A stretch of DNA of 64,000 nucleotides from Sapria himalayana (taxonomy: Eukaryota; Streptophyta; Magnoliopsida; Malpighiales; Rafflesiaceae): contig JAREIK010002034.1 in the NCBI GenBank assembly GCA_029783825.1, positions 1,428,840-1,492,839 on the forward strand. Reading direction: 5' to 3'. A program made the position numbers and the translations under genes. Below are positions 43,991-53,740 of the stretch, piece by piece (the stretch's first letter is position 1; the number at the start of each line of letters is the position of its first letter). Below the pieces are notes generated by a model. The model was given only the letters and a program-made list of their open reading frames with translations. It was not told where the DNA came from and did not search any database.

Positions 43991-44289
43991 GAAGTGACTG
44001 CTCTTGAGTAATTCTCTCTATAACATTCTATTTATAAAAATTATGATGTTGTGTAATTATTATGCCTTTGGCCTAAATTGCTTAGGCATTATTACTCTCT
44101 GTAACTTCAAAGTAATGACTTTAGAAAAAGGTTGTGACTGTAATTTAAGAATACAAAGTCTTGATAAAGTTAAAATTATGACACTATGAAGTGACTGTTA
44201 CTTTTTTTACTAGTGGGGTACTTAGTTACTATAATATGAAATTAATATCATGGTCATTTAAATGTTACGAGATAATTATGAGTATGACT

Positions 44290-44720
44290 TAGAGGTATCA
44301 AACGGGTCAGGTGGCCTAGGCCCATCCCAGGCCCCTGCACGGCATGATTTGGGACCGTGTCGTAGTCTGGGTCGGGCTGACCCTTAGCATGGTTTGTGCT
44401 ATGTGCCCATGCCGGGCTGGCATGAGCCATGCCTTGTGCTGGGCCATGCATGACCCACGTGCTTGGCCCGAAGGCATGGTAAACCAGCCTGGGGACCCAA
44501 ATGGATTTTTTTAAAATATTTAGCTGGAAAAATTAGATACGACCCAATACAACCTGACAAGTCTAGGCATGACCATAGCTGAACTAGGTATGAGCCAGGC
44601 CAGCTGGTTGTGCCGAGCCGGTAGTTGTCAAGTAGTGACATGCATGGCATGGCACGGTGTCTGATTGGGCCACCAAAAAATGGGTCGAGCGAGCTCAGCC
44701 TAGCCCGTTTGACACCTCTA
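44290..44720. mobile_element. Non-autonomous hAT element (431 bp)
   Basis: Ends TAGAGGTATCAAACGGGTC and CCCGTTTGACACCTCTA are nearly identical to those of the intact hAT. Target duplications are GTATGACT (44282-44289) and GTTTGACT (44721-44728), 7 of 8 matching. The empty site is preserved in LTR d at 49626-49645 (AGTATGACTAAGACTCT). The interior has GGCATG / GGGCCA subterminal repeats and no transposase. Confidence 0.92.
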
Positions 44721-45130
44721 GTTTGACTTCATGATAATATCATAGTCAAAAAGAATATATTACATAGTTGAAAATTCTGGTGATGAAATGGTATTGTCAT
44801 ATTATATAAAGATTACCATAACTAAATAAGTAAAGTTTCAACCAAGAATATATGTTGAAACTACTCAAATACTGATAAATCACCAAGTCACTAAATATCT
44901 CTAAAAACATACTGATTTCATAAATGATTCATTAAAATTTACTAACTTACCAAAATCATGAAACCAATCTAATTATGGTTTATTCTTATATTTACATGTC
45001 ATCTAATATCATCAGAAACACACAAGTTATTTATTAGTTTATATACTAAACAAACTTACACACTAAAACTATTGCTCATTCTTGAATAATAAATTCCCAT
45101 TCAATAAAAATAATTTATTATGTCATCTCA

Positions 45131-46239
45131 AAAAATATTTTTTTCTAGAACTTGGTTTGAGTATCATAGTGTCTCAAAATAGTGGAGCAACTTCTTGTGG
45201 ACATGTTGATAATCGTGGTAGAGTTTGTATTCATCAACTATACTTATGGGTAAATTAGGAGTGTATAAATATTCTTGTGATGGGTATATGATATTTATTA
45301 CATTACAATTGTGAAAAAATTTCTCCCAAAAAGTACTATATTTAACATTCATAGCTAGATCTTCAATACCTTTTCACCTACATTAGTGATCTCTACAATT
45401 CATACAAGCTTTTCAGTATATACTTTTTCTTCCTTCTTTCTTTTTTCTTCCATCTATCTTACATCAACTAAGCTTCCTTCTTTGGAATTTTCTTCTTTGG
45501 AAATTGTACCTTTGGAAAATATCATGGCTTCTTCTTTAGTTCTAGCATGTTCTTTTTCTTCTTATATCTCCAAAGTCACAGTATTGAGTATAGCTACAAC
45601 TTTGTCTTCATCTTCTCTTGGCCAATTTTTTTCTCTTACCCCAATGTTGCGGCAATGAGTATAGTCATGATTTTGGCTTTTGGCCCCTCTTTGTCTATTT
45701 TCTTCTAAAACTTCAAAGTCATGAAAATATGCAAGGTCATGGCTTTGTCTTTCAACTTCTATTGGCCTATTTCTTATTGTAACTCCAAAATCATGGCACA
45801 AAGAATAGTCACGACTTAGTCATTGATTTTATAATGGGTAATTTCATTCTATACATCAAAAGTCACTACAATGTGCTCGGTCACAACTTTGTCTTTAATT
45901 AGATCCTTCAAAAATTCTACCTTAAACCTTATTTTTCTTACTTATTTTCTCAGCTTTTTTGAAGTTGTTTAGTTAGATTTCTTCGAAGTCATGACTTCGA
46001 AAAATATCTTGACCTCATAGTAGCCATCTTTCTTATTTTCATCATCTTCACAACTCCAAAGTGATTCTTCCCATTCATCATCTTCATATTCATCACTTTT
46101 ATAGCTCCAAAGTTATTCTACTATATCATCTCACTCATCTGCATCTTACTAGTAATCCTTAACAAAAAGTTTCTATTGAAAGTCAAAATTTTGTTGCATT
46201 ACAATATGGAGAAGATTATCTAATCTGTAACACCCCATC
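45131..46239 (-). other. Interior of the gag-protease LTR element, 3' part
   Basis: Continues downstream of the protease on the minus strand with an acidic stretch (46060-46150, reading EDDEWEESL-like sequence), then repeated GTCATGGC motifs at 45655-45880. No RT, RNase H or integrase motif seen before LTR c. Confidence 0.5.
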
Positions 46240-46680
46240 TCATCTTCATATAGACTACTTAAGCCTTTTTAAAGATTAAATTTTATGTGTTCCTCACCAA
46301 CATGGATGGTGAATTACCCCCTCTTGATTTCAATAAGATCTCATCCAATGGCCAAAAATAGCTTCTCCCAAATCAATGGTACATAATGATCTTTTTCCTT
46401 ATCTAATACAACAACATCTAATAGAAAAATAAAAATAGTGACATTGATCAAAATATCTTTGATAATATCATCTCAGTATTTGATTGTTCGATCAGCTATT
46501 TAGAGTGAGAGAGATTGAGAGTAATTTTTCTAAGACTCAACTTTCATGTAATTATCAAGGGCATCAAGATGATACTTGATCCCAAGTTGCATAATGCCTT
46601 TCAAAATGTGGGATACTCTATTGTACGAGGTAACATAAAACTTTTGGGATCCTTCAAACTATTCATCCAATTTTTCCTTT
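46240..46680 (-). pseudogene. Gypsy aspartic protease remnant
   Basis: Minus strand. 46520-46260 reads IADRTIKY, DDIIKDILINV, FIFLLDVVVLDKEKDHYVPL, IWEKLFLAIG, DLIEIKRG and FTIHVGEEHIKFNL. Known: Athila/Tat gypsy proteases continue [58 protein letters not shown]. Here [10 protein letters not shown] is IWEKLFLAIG, and stops are present. The catalytic DLGA segment just upstream is degraded. In an active element this enzyme would process Gag-Pol. Confidence 0.75.
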
Positions 46681-47640
46681 CTAAGATATTATAGAAATTA
46701 TAGATTCATTAGAAACTTACCTTTAGCCTTATTGTAATTCATTTTGTACTCTTCATAATAGTGGGTAATAACTATTCTCTCCTCAAATTTTTTGCTTCCT
46801 TCACTAATAGTAAGGGATAAAATTTGGGTTTGTACTTCTACTAGAGTCGTGGCTTTGTAAGGTATCATATCACTACAACCTTCACCTATAGAAAAATTTT
46901 TAATAGGAGCCATAACATTTTGGAAATTCTCCATGGGAGCAACAACTTTTGGAATTGTAATGGAACTATCAGTTCTAGAATTTCCAAAATCCTTTTGCTC
47001 CATCCATTTCTCCTCTAGAACTTTTCTACTTTGAAGTAATAAAGATAAACATTTCTCTTTATCAATAATATCAATTGTCTAATTTAATTCTCTATGTTAC
47101 TTATTGTAGAACTTGTGTGATCTAACCTTGCTTCAAACTTCTCCATCTAAATATTTTGGTAAACATTTCTTTTTTTTAGTTATATTAATATAACATTCAT
47201 GCTTTCTTCCATTGTCAACTTCTCTTCTCTTCTTAGTTATATTAATATAACATTCATGCTTTCTTCCATTGTCAACTTCTCTTCTCTTCTTAGTGATTGA
47301 AAATTCTAGCTTGATCCGCTTTGATTATTATAGCTCACTAAATTATTCCATAAGTTTCTCACAACTTGCCCAACATTCTATGACCATTCGCATAGCCTTC
47401 ATACAATTTTTTTTCATGATTCTCATGTTAGGATAATATTGTATTAGTAAATTATTATTGGGTGGAAATATGTACCATTTGATTTTTAATCCAGTGTCTT
47501 CCTCCATTTGATAAATGAGATCAAAATTCATCATTATGTGTAGTTTCAAATGGCAACTTCTTTTGATACTCTTCTTTTATCCTCTTGGATTTCAAGTTTC
47601 CTTAGCAAAGCTTTCATTTTTTTTTTCGATTGTGTTGAAC
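46681..47640 (-). pseudogene. Gag-to-protease linker remnant with a perfect 57-bp duplication
   Basis: Minus-strand frames (47003-46698 and 47549-47343) include IQYYPNMRIMKKN, comparable to the zinc-knuckle-adjacent YSNTYNPGWRNHPN segment of Athila-like gag, then a low-complexity linker. A tandem duplication lies at 47176-47289. Confidence 0.45.
47176..47289. repeat. Perfect 57-bp tandem duplication
   Basis: 47176-47232 and 47233-47289 are identical (both start TTAGTTATATTAATATAACA and end CTTCTCTTC). Identity in such a decayed neighbourhood points to a recent event. Confidence 0.95.
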
Positions 47641-47689
47641 TAATTCAACTTTAATACTTTTACTCATCTTCTCTCAACGAAATGATTAG

Positions 47690-48200
47690 TGGGAGTGTGA
47701 TATTTATTCTTTACTAGCTCCTCAAACAAATATTGTGCATCCTTGAGTGATTTATTCATAATAGAATAGAGACACCCTCAACCATATCAATCATACACCT
47801 CATCATATAATTCAGTCCATTATAGAAAGACTCTAACAAGTTCAACCCAAGTATCAAAGGAACCATACGATAAATATCAGAACCAACTTCATGTCTTATC
47901 CCTTAATTATAAAGGGAATAGATGCAACCTTTTGCATTGAGGTTAACTCTAATAATCTTTACCATGTCACATCTTTTTAAAAATTTCACGATATGTCAAT
48001 TAGGATCTATTATTATCTTTTTATTATACTAGTACTATTGAATGATCACTATCAGACTTAGTTTCAACTCAAATTAATTTGCTTTTGCTAGTTACATTTG
48101 AATATTCAAATACATGTCCATCATCATTCGCCACTAATAATCTCCCAGTATAATGGTGGATGGGTTATTGGACAGCTTTCCTATCACCACCTTAGAGCTC
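47690..48200 (-). pseudogene. Gypsy gag remnant (second minus copy)
   Basis: Homologous block by block to 30420-30960. The FYNGLN segment lies near 47812-47830, the IIDMVEGV-like GG loop near 47760-47795, the KSLKDAQYLFEELV-like helix near 47715-47760, and a truncated upstream LTKFF region near 47840-47990. Stops and small deletions throughout. Confidence 0.65.
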
Positions 48201-49965
48201 TTTATTGTTGTCAATTCTCTTCATTGGCACTTTTTCAACTCTTTGTTTTAAAATAGTTTTCTTGGTTGTCTCAATCTTTGGGTCTAGAAGGTAATTTTAG
48301 TCGCATAACTTTTACTCATAAAATTTGGCAGAAAAAAAAGAAAAAGAAAATGATAGGTGCAACAAAAATAACAATAATCAACATTCCAAATAAGATAACA
48401 AGATAAACTATTGAACCTAGAAATACATCAACTCATATTGACTAACCAAATTAAATAATGTCCGACAAAGACTTCAAAAAATTTTATTATTTAAATAGTA
48501 TCTCAAAATCTTGTTGGTGAAGGTATCCCATCAATAAATATTCATAAATATATTAGTCATATAATTTGTAAATAGGACTTTCATCCAGATATTGATCCTA
48601 TAGGAATTATATCAGGAATTCAATCAATTAATAATTAGACAATACAATTTTAGTAGATGAAATATTTAGTAATTTTGGTATGACTATTAGATCATAGGGT
48701 TTATCTACTTGGATTTGTATGATACATGTTAAAATAGTTGCCATATATAGAGTAAGGATATAGAATGGATGTTGAATTGTTGTAAAATGGCCCTTTTCCC
48801 TAATAGCATACAGTGTAGTTATCACTATTGAGCCAATCCTAATGATGCTCCTTTCATTGTTTCCCACTCAGTATTTTACTATCAAGCTTACAAATTATCT
48901 CTACTCTAGGTTCATTCACATGTCATTACTTTTGAGGCAACTCATCAACTACACTTAATTGTTTCTTTGTATGTACATTCTTATTATCTGGCTTCAAATA
49001 TCATAAAGACTAAAAACTAATATGGTTTATAAGCATTTTTATTCTTGGCTTTGTAAATGTCATACTCACATAATTAACATATGCTTTTCTCAAATCTCAT
49101 TGGTAGAAACCATACAAGCGAAAGAAACTCAAAAAGTTATCACAACCTTGTGAGTCACCAAATACTCATGCATATCCTATTCATTACCTATCATTATCCT
49201 TCTTAGTAATGATGTGACTCTCACACTAAAGTTAAAACCATTAGGAAAACCCCCTATTAAACATCCTCAGCAATTAAGAACAAGCTCTTCTAATTTATAT
49301 ATAATGAAGTGGCATATAAAATTATTTATGCTTTTAGCTTCGTGAGTGTACGTCATGCTCATAATGATTAACATATCTCAATTTAGGATTTTAACATATA
49401 GGATTATCTCATACATTATGGTGGAACGGGCTATCACATCTTTCCTACTATATGTATGAGTGAGTCTCATGGTATACTTGTCACTATCTATCATGACAAC
49501 ATGCACAAACTAATTGATAGTAAAATTCACAGTGATATGAAGTGATTGTGACTTTTAGCACTCGTGGGGTACTTGATTATTATGATGTAAAATTAATATT
49601 ATGGTCATTTAATTTTTATGAGATAAGTATGACTAAGACTCTATTATAATATCATAGTAAAAAGAATATGTTGCATAGTTAAACGACCATGCTAATGAGA
49701 TAGTATAGTCAAACTAGAGGTGTCAAACGGGCCGGGCCGGCCCGGCCCAGCACGAGGCACGGCACGATTCGGCCGTGCCTGGGCCGACCCGACACGTTCA
49801 AAAATCGTGCCCGGGCCCGTGCCGTGCCCGGGCGAAGCAAGTCACGTGTCGTGCCGTGCCTGGCCCGGCACGGCTCGTGCCTAGGCACAGCACGCCGGCA
49901 CGGGTCCATCCCGTGCCGGTCCCGCAGGCACGCGTGGCATTGGCGGCGTGCCACGCGTGCCGTGG

Positions 49966-50106
49966 CGTGAGTCGCGACTCACGGTCACGAGTCACGACTC
50001 ACCGAGTCGTGAGTCGTGACTCGGTCACTCGACCCATCCGGGCCCCGGGCCCCCCTGGTAAAAAGACCGCGGGTCGGGTCCAAACCGACCCGACCCGCGG
50101 TCTTTT
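49966..50106. promoter_or_regulatory. Hairpin-forming cluster in the hAT 5' leader
   Basis: 49969-49980 is the palindrome GAGTCGCGACTC. 49988-50001 (CGAGTCACGACTCA) is repeated inverted at 50010-50023. 50061-50079 (AAAAGACCGCGGGTCGGGT) and 50088-50106 form a perfect 19-bp stem with an 8-base loop. These lie upstream of the transposase gene and could be transposase-binding or regulatory structures. Confidence 0.6.
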
Positions 50107-50238
50107 CTGCCGAAAACCGAGAAATTCGAAATTTATAACGGAAAAAAAAAAAATTTCAAACTTTGAGCGATTTTCAGCCCTTGGATTCGACACCAACGGC
50201 TAGGGGGCAGAATCCGACGGTCCTCGTGATTCTGCCCC

Positions 50239-50250
50239 TTAAATATAATA
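50239..50250 (+). promoter_or_regulatory. Candidate TATA box of the hAT transposase gene
   Basis: TTAAATATAATA directly follows the GC-rich leader, ~350 bp before the start codon, in a region otherwise homopolymer-rich. Position and sequence only. Confidence 0.3.
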
Positions 50251-50597
50251 AAAAAAATTCAAAAAAATAATAAAAAAATAATTTTTTTTTAAAAAAAAAA
50301 CTTTATTTAGCCTATAAAATCTACCCCCCTCCCTATACAATTTATGTTTTTCAAAAACATAAATCCTCTCAATATTTTCTCTCTCACATAAACCGTGCTT
50401 CTCTCTCTCGGCCCTCGTGATTTTGATTTCAGCTTGGATTTTCGTGAAACTCAACTTGAGTTTTGAACATCAAAGCTTCCTGCAGTGCATCTTGCACGTG
50501 AGTGACCTCATTGCTTTTACCGGGTAATATAATTTACTTTTTTTTATTTTCTCTCTCTAAAGCTTCTCTCTCTAGAAAAACGTACGAAAAATAAAAA

Positions 50598-52721
50598 ATG
50601 ACAAATTCACCTAACACATATTTAAATTTGGAAAATAAAAATGTTAGTGTTACACAAACGTCTGTGGCTCCTGAAACTTTGGTTTCTCCTGTCATCTCAG
50701 CCCAAAGTTCTAAAAAACAAAAAACTAGGAGGACTTCTGTAGTTTGGACACATTTTAAAATCATAACACAATTAGATGTTAGGGGTGAGGAATATGAAAT
50801 GGCACAGTGCAAATATTGTATGCGACTTTTAACATGCAAGAGTACATGTGGGACTGGGCACCTAAAGAGGCATGCTGAAATATGCTCCAAAAAACATGGA
50901 CCATTAGATCCTAGGCAAACCCAACTTGGCACTACATTTTTTGAGACTGGATCGAGTTCAGTCTCAAAGTTTACTCCCTTCGTATACTCCAGCGAGTTGG
51001 GTAGGGACGGCATGGCCAGGCTCATCACATTGATGGGTCTTCCGATCAGATTTTCGGAAGATTCGAGGGTAGTCCGCATCATACAGACTTATTTTCAGCC
51101 ATCCTATCGTAGGATTCCTAGGTCCACATCTAGGAGTGACATACTAAAGATATATAAGTTAGAAAAACAAAAAATAATTAAGGAATTTTTGGCATTTAGT
51201 GGAGTGGTGTCCGTGACGTCCGATATATGGACATGTCACGATGATTCTTCTTATGCATGTATCACGAGTCATTATGTCGATTCAAACTGGACAATAAATA
51301 AAAAAATATTAGGATTCACTGAGATTCTTCATCCTCATGATGGCCCGGCCATTTTTGAGTGTATGATGAAAATATTTAGGGAATATAAAATTCAAAATAA
51401 AATTTTTAGTGTCACTTTCGATAATGCTTCGAATAATGGAGTAGCGATCAATATGTTTGTTAGGAATATTAGAGACGCACCTTTAGGAGAGATATTTCAT
51501 GTCAGATGCATGTGTCATGTTATTAACCTGATAGTTCAAGCGGGTATGAAGGTGTGTTCCCCCGCGTTGGAAAATATACGCAATGCACTCAAGTATATTC
51601 GCACTCCTCGCATACTACAAGAGTTTGGTAATCTCTGTTTGTCTGCGAATCTTAAGAAGAAGAAATTCCAATCTGATGTGAGACATCGTTGGAATTATAC
51701 GTACCTGATGTTGGAATCATGTGTTGGATACGAACACGTGATATCCGACTACGTCAATAGTAAGAGTGGCGAACTTATTGTTGACGACACTGACTGGGAT
51801 TCAGGAATTTCATTTATGAAATTCCTGAAGATATTTTATGACACGACGAACATGTGTTCGTCGGTTTATACGCCCACCACTTGCATTGCACTCCGTTGCA
51901 TATGCAACATTAGTAGCATGTTTAAGATGTATCGAGCGGACCCGACGCTCAGCCATATGGTTGCGGAGATGGAGACCAAGTACCTGAAGTACTGGTCCAC
52001 CATTCCATCTCTTTATTGCCTCGCAGCATGCATGGACCCTAGGGCTAAGGTGGAAGGGGTTGAAAACACCCTGACTTTCATTTCCTCGTGCATGAACCTG
52101 GAAGAGCCACCTCAAGGGTTCATTTACGAGAAGTTGACAGACCTGTTCACATACTACGATACTAGGTATGGTGGTGGTGGTGTTGAGACTGTGAGTACGG
52201 ACACTGATACCTTGTTCGGAGAAGACGCTTATTCCATTAACCTAGCGAGGGGGAAACGTAGGGGTGGACCTTCACATAGGAGCAAGCTGTCTCGGTACTT
52301 AGATACCGATTACTGCTCAATCCTATCACCTTCTGACAATAAGAATCTTGATTTATTACAGTGGTGGAAATCATATGAGTCCGCCTATCCCGTGCTATCT
52401 AGGATGGCACGGGATCTACTGACTCCTCTGGTGTCGAGCGTAGCATCGGAGTCTGCTTTTTCTGTTGTAGTGAACGTGATTTCGGATAGGAGATCGAGAT
52501 TACGTCCAGATATGGTTGAGGCCTTGGCATGTTTGAAGGATTGGGAGGAATCGAGATTTAGCATCAGTGATCGTGCTGAAGCTGGGACTGTGACAGACAC
52601 TGCAGTCACATCCACATCCACTACGATGGCGGAGGAGCTGATTGCCGATGATGATGACCCATATGATACTGATCTTGATGTTGCGGCTGATGATTCTCAT
52701 TATATGCTGCTTGACGATTGA
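50598..52721 (+). CDS. hAT-family transposase with BED zinc finger, 707 aa, intact
   Basis: Catalyses cut-and-paste transposition in the nucleus. Domains in order: a Ser/Thr-rich leader (1-40). BED zinc finger about 45-100, with C71-x2-C74 and the H88-x3-H92 pair. RNase H-like catalytic core with TSDIWT (Asp209) and VTFDNASNN (Asp275), then RCMCHVINLIV (303-313) and RHRWNYTYLML (362-372). Last, the C-terminal hATC dimerisation domain (about 569-650), with LLQWWKS, PVLSRMARDLL, VSSVASESAFS and LRPDMVEALACLKDW, and an acidic tail. Length is normal for plant RICESLEEPER/ZBED-like transposases. The third catalytic residue (Glu) is not securely placed. Unusual: the family motif STGGR after SAF is SVVVN here. 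The gene is GC-richer than its surroundings, single-exon and free of stops. The ATG at 50598 is preceded by AAAA, and no nearer in-frame upstream start is needed. Expression cannot be judged from the sequence. Confidence 0.95.
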   Translation: MTNSPNTYLNLENKNVSVTQTSVAPETLVSPVISAQSSKKQKTRRTSVVWTHFKIITQLDVRGEEYEMAQCKYCMRLLTCKSTCGTGHLKRHAEICSKKHGPLDPRQTQLGTTFFETGSSSVSKFTPFVYSSELGRDGMARLITLMGLPIRFSEDSRVVRIIQTYFQPSYRRIPRSTSRSDILKIYKLEKQKIIKEFLAFSGVVSVTSDIWTCHDDSSYACITSHYVDSNWTINKKILGFTEILHPHDGPAIFECMMKIFREYKIQNKIFSVTFDNASNNGVAINMFVRNIRDAPLGEIFHVRCMCHVINLIVQAGMKVCSPALENIRNALKYIRTPRILQEFGNLCLSANLKKKKFQSDVRHRWNYTYLMLESCVGYEHVISDYVNSKSGELIVDDTDWDSGISFMKFLKIFYDTTNMCSSVYTPTTCIALRCICNISSMFKMYRADPTLSHMVAEMETKYLKYWSTIPSLYCLAACMDPRAKVEGVENTLTFISSCMNLEEPPQGFIYEKLTDLFTYYDTRYGGGGVETVSTDTDTLFGEDAYSINLARGKRRGGPSHRSKLSRYLDTDYCSILSPSDNKNLDLLQWWKSYESAYPVLSRMARDLLTPLVSSVASESAFSVVVNVISDRRSRLRPDMVEALACLKDWEESRFSISDRAEAGTVTDTAVTSTSTTMAEELIADDDDPYDTDLDVAADDSHYMLLDD

Positions 52722-53454
52722 TGCTCATCTGCTCTTTTTTTTCGATATTTTTTTATTTTTTTTATTTATACGCTTTGTTTGTACTTTGTATTATACGTTG
52801 TGTTGAAGTTGAAACTTATACTTTTTTTTCGGAGTATTGGTTTCAAAAGCATGAATGGTAATTTTTATTTGCGTAGTTTAAATTTTTTTTAATTAAAATT
52901 TTTACTAACTTAATGTATTTATTTATTATTTTAAGATTTAAATTTTATTTTAAAATTTATTAACTTTAAATCTTAATATTTAATTAATACATTATAATAT
53001 TAAAATATGCTAAACTTAATTGAAAAAAAAAATAAATTTTCTAATTTTTTTTTTCATACTTACATTTAATTTTAAATGTAATATTTTTTACAAAAAATTT
53101 TATTTTTATTTATTACATAAACTTAAAACAGATAAACAGAAACTTAATAAAAAAATTAAAAAAAAAAATTTTTTTATAATCTGCCAAGTGCCAAGCACGG
53201 GCCGTGCGCCCGTGCCCGTGCTTGGCTGTTGGCTCCCGGGACCTGGACCCCGGTTGAGCCGGTCCAGGAGACTAGGTCCAAGCCAACCGTGCCCGAGCGG
53301 GCCGGGCACGGCACGGCACGGCCTCGCCGTGCCCACGGGCCGTGCCGTGCCCGACTTTAAAAAACCGTGCCGTGCCGGGCACGGCACGGTAGCACGGCGG
53401 GGCACGTGAAAAAACGGGCCGTGCCGTGCTGGGCCGGCCCGTTTGACACCTCTA
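52722..53454. other. hAT 3' region
   Basis: AT-rich 3' untranslated stretch (52722-53180) with long A and T runs, then a GC-rich subterminal array (53180-53440) of GTGCC/GGCACG repeats, then the terminal repeat. Apparent frames in the array are repeat artefacts. Confidence 0.7.
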
Positions 53455-53740
53455 TATCAAACTTTATAGAGATTGTCATGACAAAATAAGTGGAGTTTTA
53501 GCTAATAATTAATATTGAAACTACTCGAAGACCGATAAATTACCAAATTACCAAATACTTCTAGAGACATACTTATTTCATGATTATTCATCGAAATCTA
53601 CCAAAACTCTAAAGCGATGAAATTGATCTAATTGTGCTCCATTTCCATGCTCATGCATCATTTAATAGCACTATAAATCTACAAGAATATTTGATAGTTT
53701 ACATACAAAATATCTATATTGCATGATGGTGAAGACATGG

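Larger units (their letters stand above)
42070..45130 (-). mobile_element. Gypsy-type LTR c, carrying a small hAT
   Basis: About 2.6 kb without the 431-bp insertion. Parallel to LTR d and supplies the empty site for the large hAT in LTR d at about 44791-44820 (GTATTGTCATATTATATAAA versus the interrupted site). The minisatellite at 43520-43990 has a ~72-bp period. GTGGGGTACTTAGTTAC lies at 44213. Confidence 0.65.
49715..53454 (+). mobile_element. Full-length autonomous-type hAT transposon (3740 bp)
   Basis: Terminal inverted repeats TAGAGGTGTCAAACGGGCC and GGCCCGTTTGACACCTCTA. Flanking 8-bp repeats AGTCAAAC (49707-49714) and TATCAAAC (53455-53462) match at 6 of 8. The uninterrupted site is seen in LTR c near 44791-44820. 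Subterminal regions (49733-50030 and 53180-53440) are GC-rich and full of GGCACG/CGTGCC repeats, in contrast to AT-rich surroundings. It contains one uninterrupted transposase gene. Three or more relatives lie in the window (4484, 25200, 37460, 44290). It is the youngest-looking mobile element here and could be active. Confidence 0.95.
48470..53740 (-). mobile_element. Gypsy-type LTR d, internally deleted and interrupted by the intact hAT
   Basis: Net ~1.5 kb. Compared with LTR c it lacks about 1.15 kb (matching 43000-44170, including the minisatellite), with the junction near 49530. The rest aligns closely to LTR c on both sides of the hAT. It serves as 5' LTR for the interior at 45131-48469 and adjoins a further interior at 53741-57800. 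Confidence 0.62.

Noticed and set aside
49709..50203. GC-rich frames of 65-142 aa at the hAT left end
   Set aside because: Arise from GGCACG subterminal repeats on both strands. No domain.
50534..51082. 182-aa minus-strand frame
   Set aside because: Antisense shadow of the hAT transposase N-terminus.
51810..52700. Minus-strand frames of 66-101 aa
   Set aside because: Antisense to the transposase C-terminal half.
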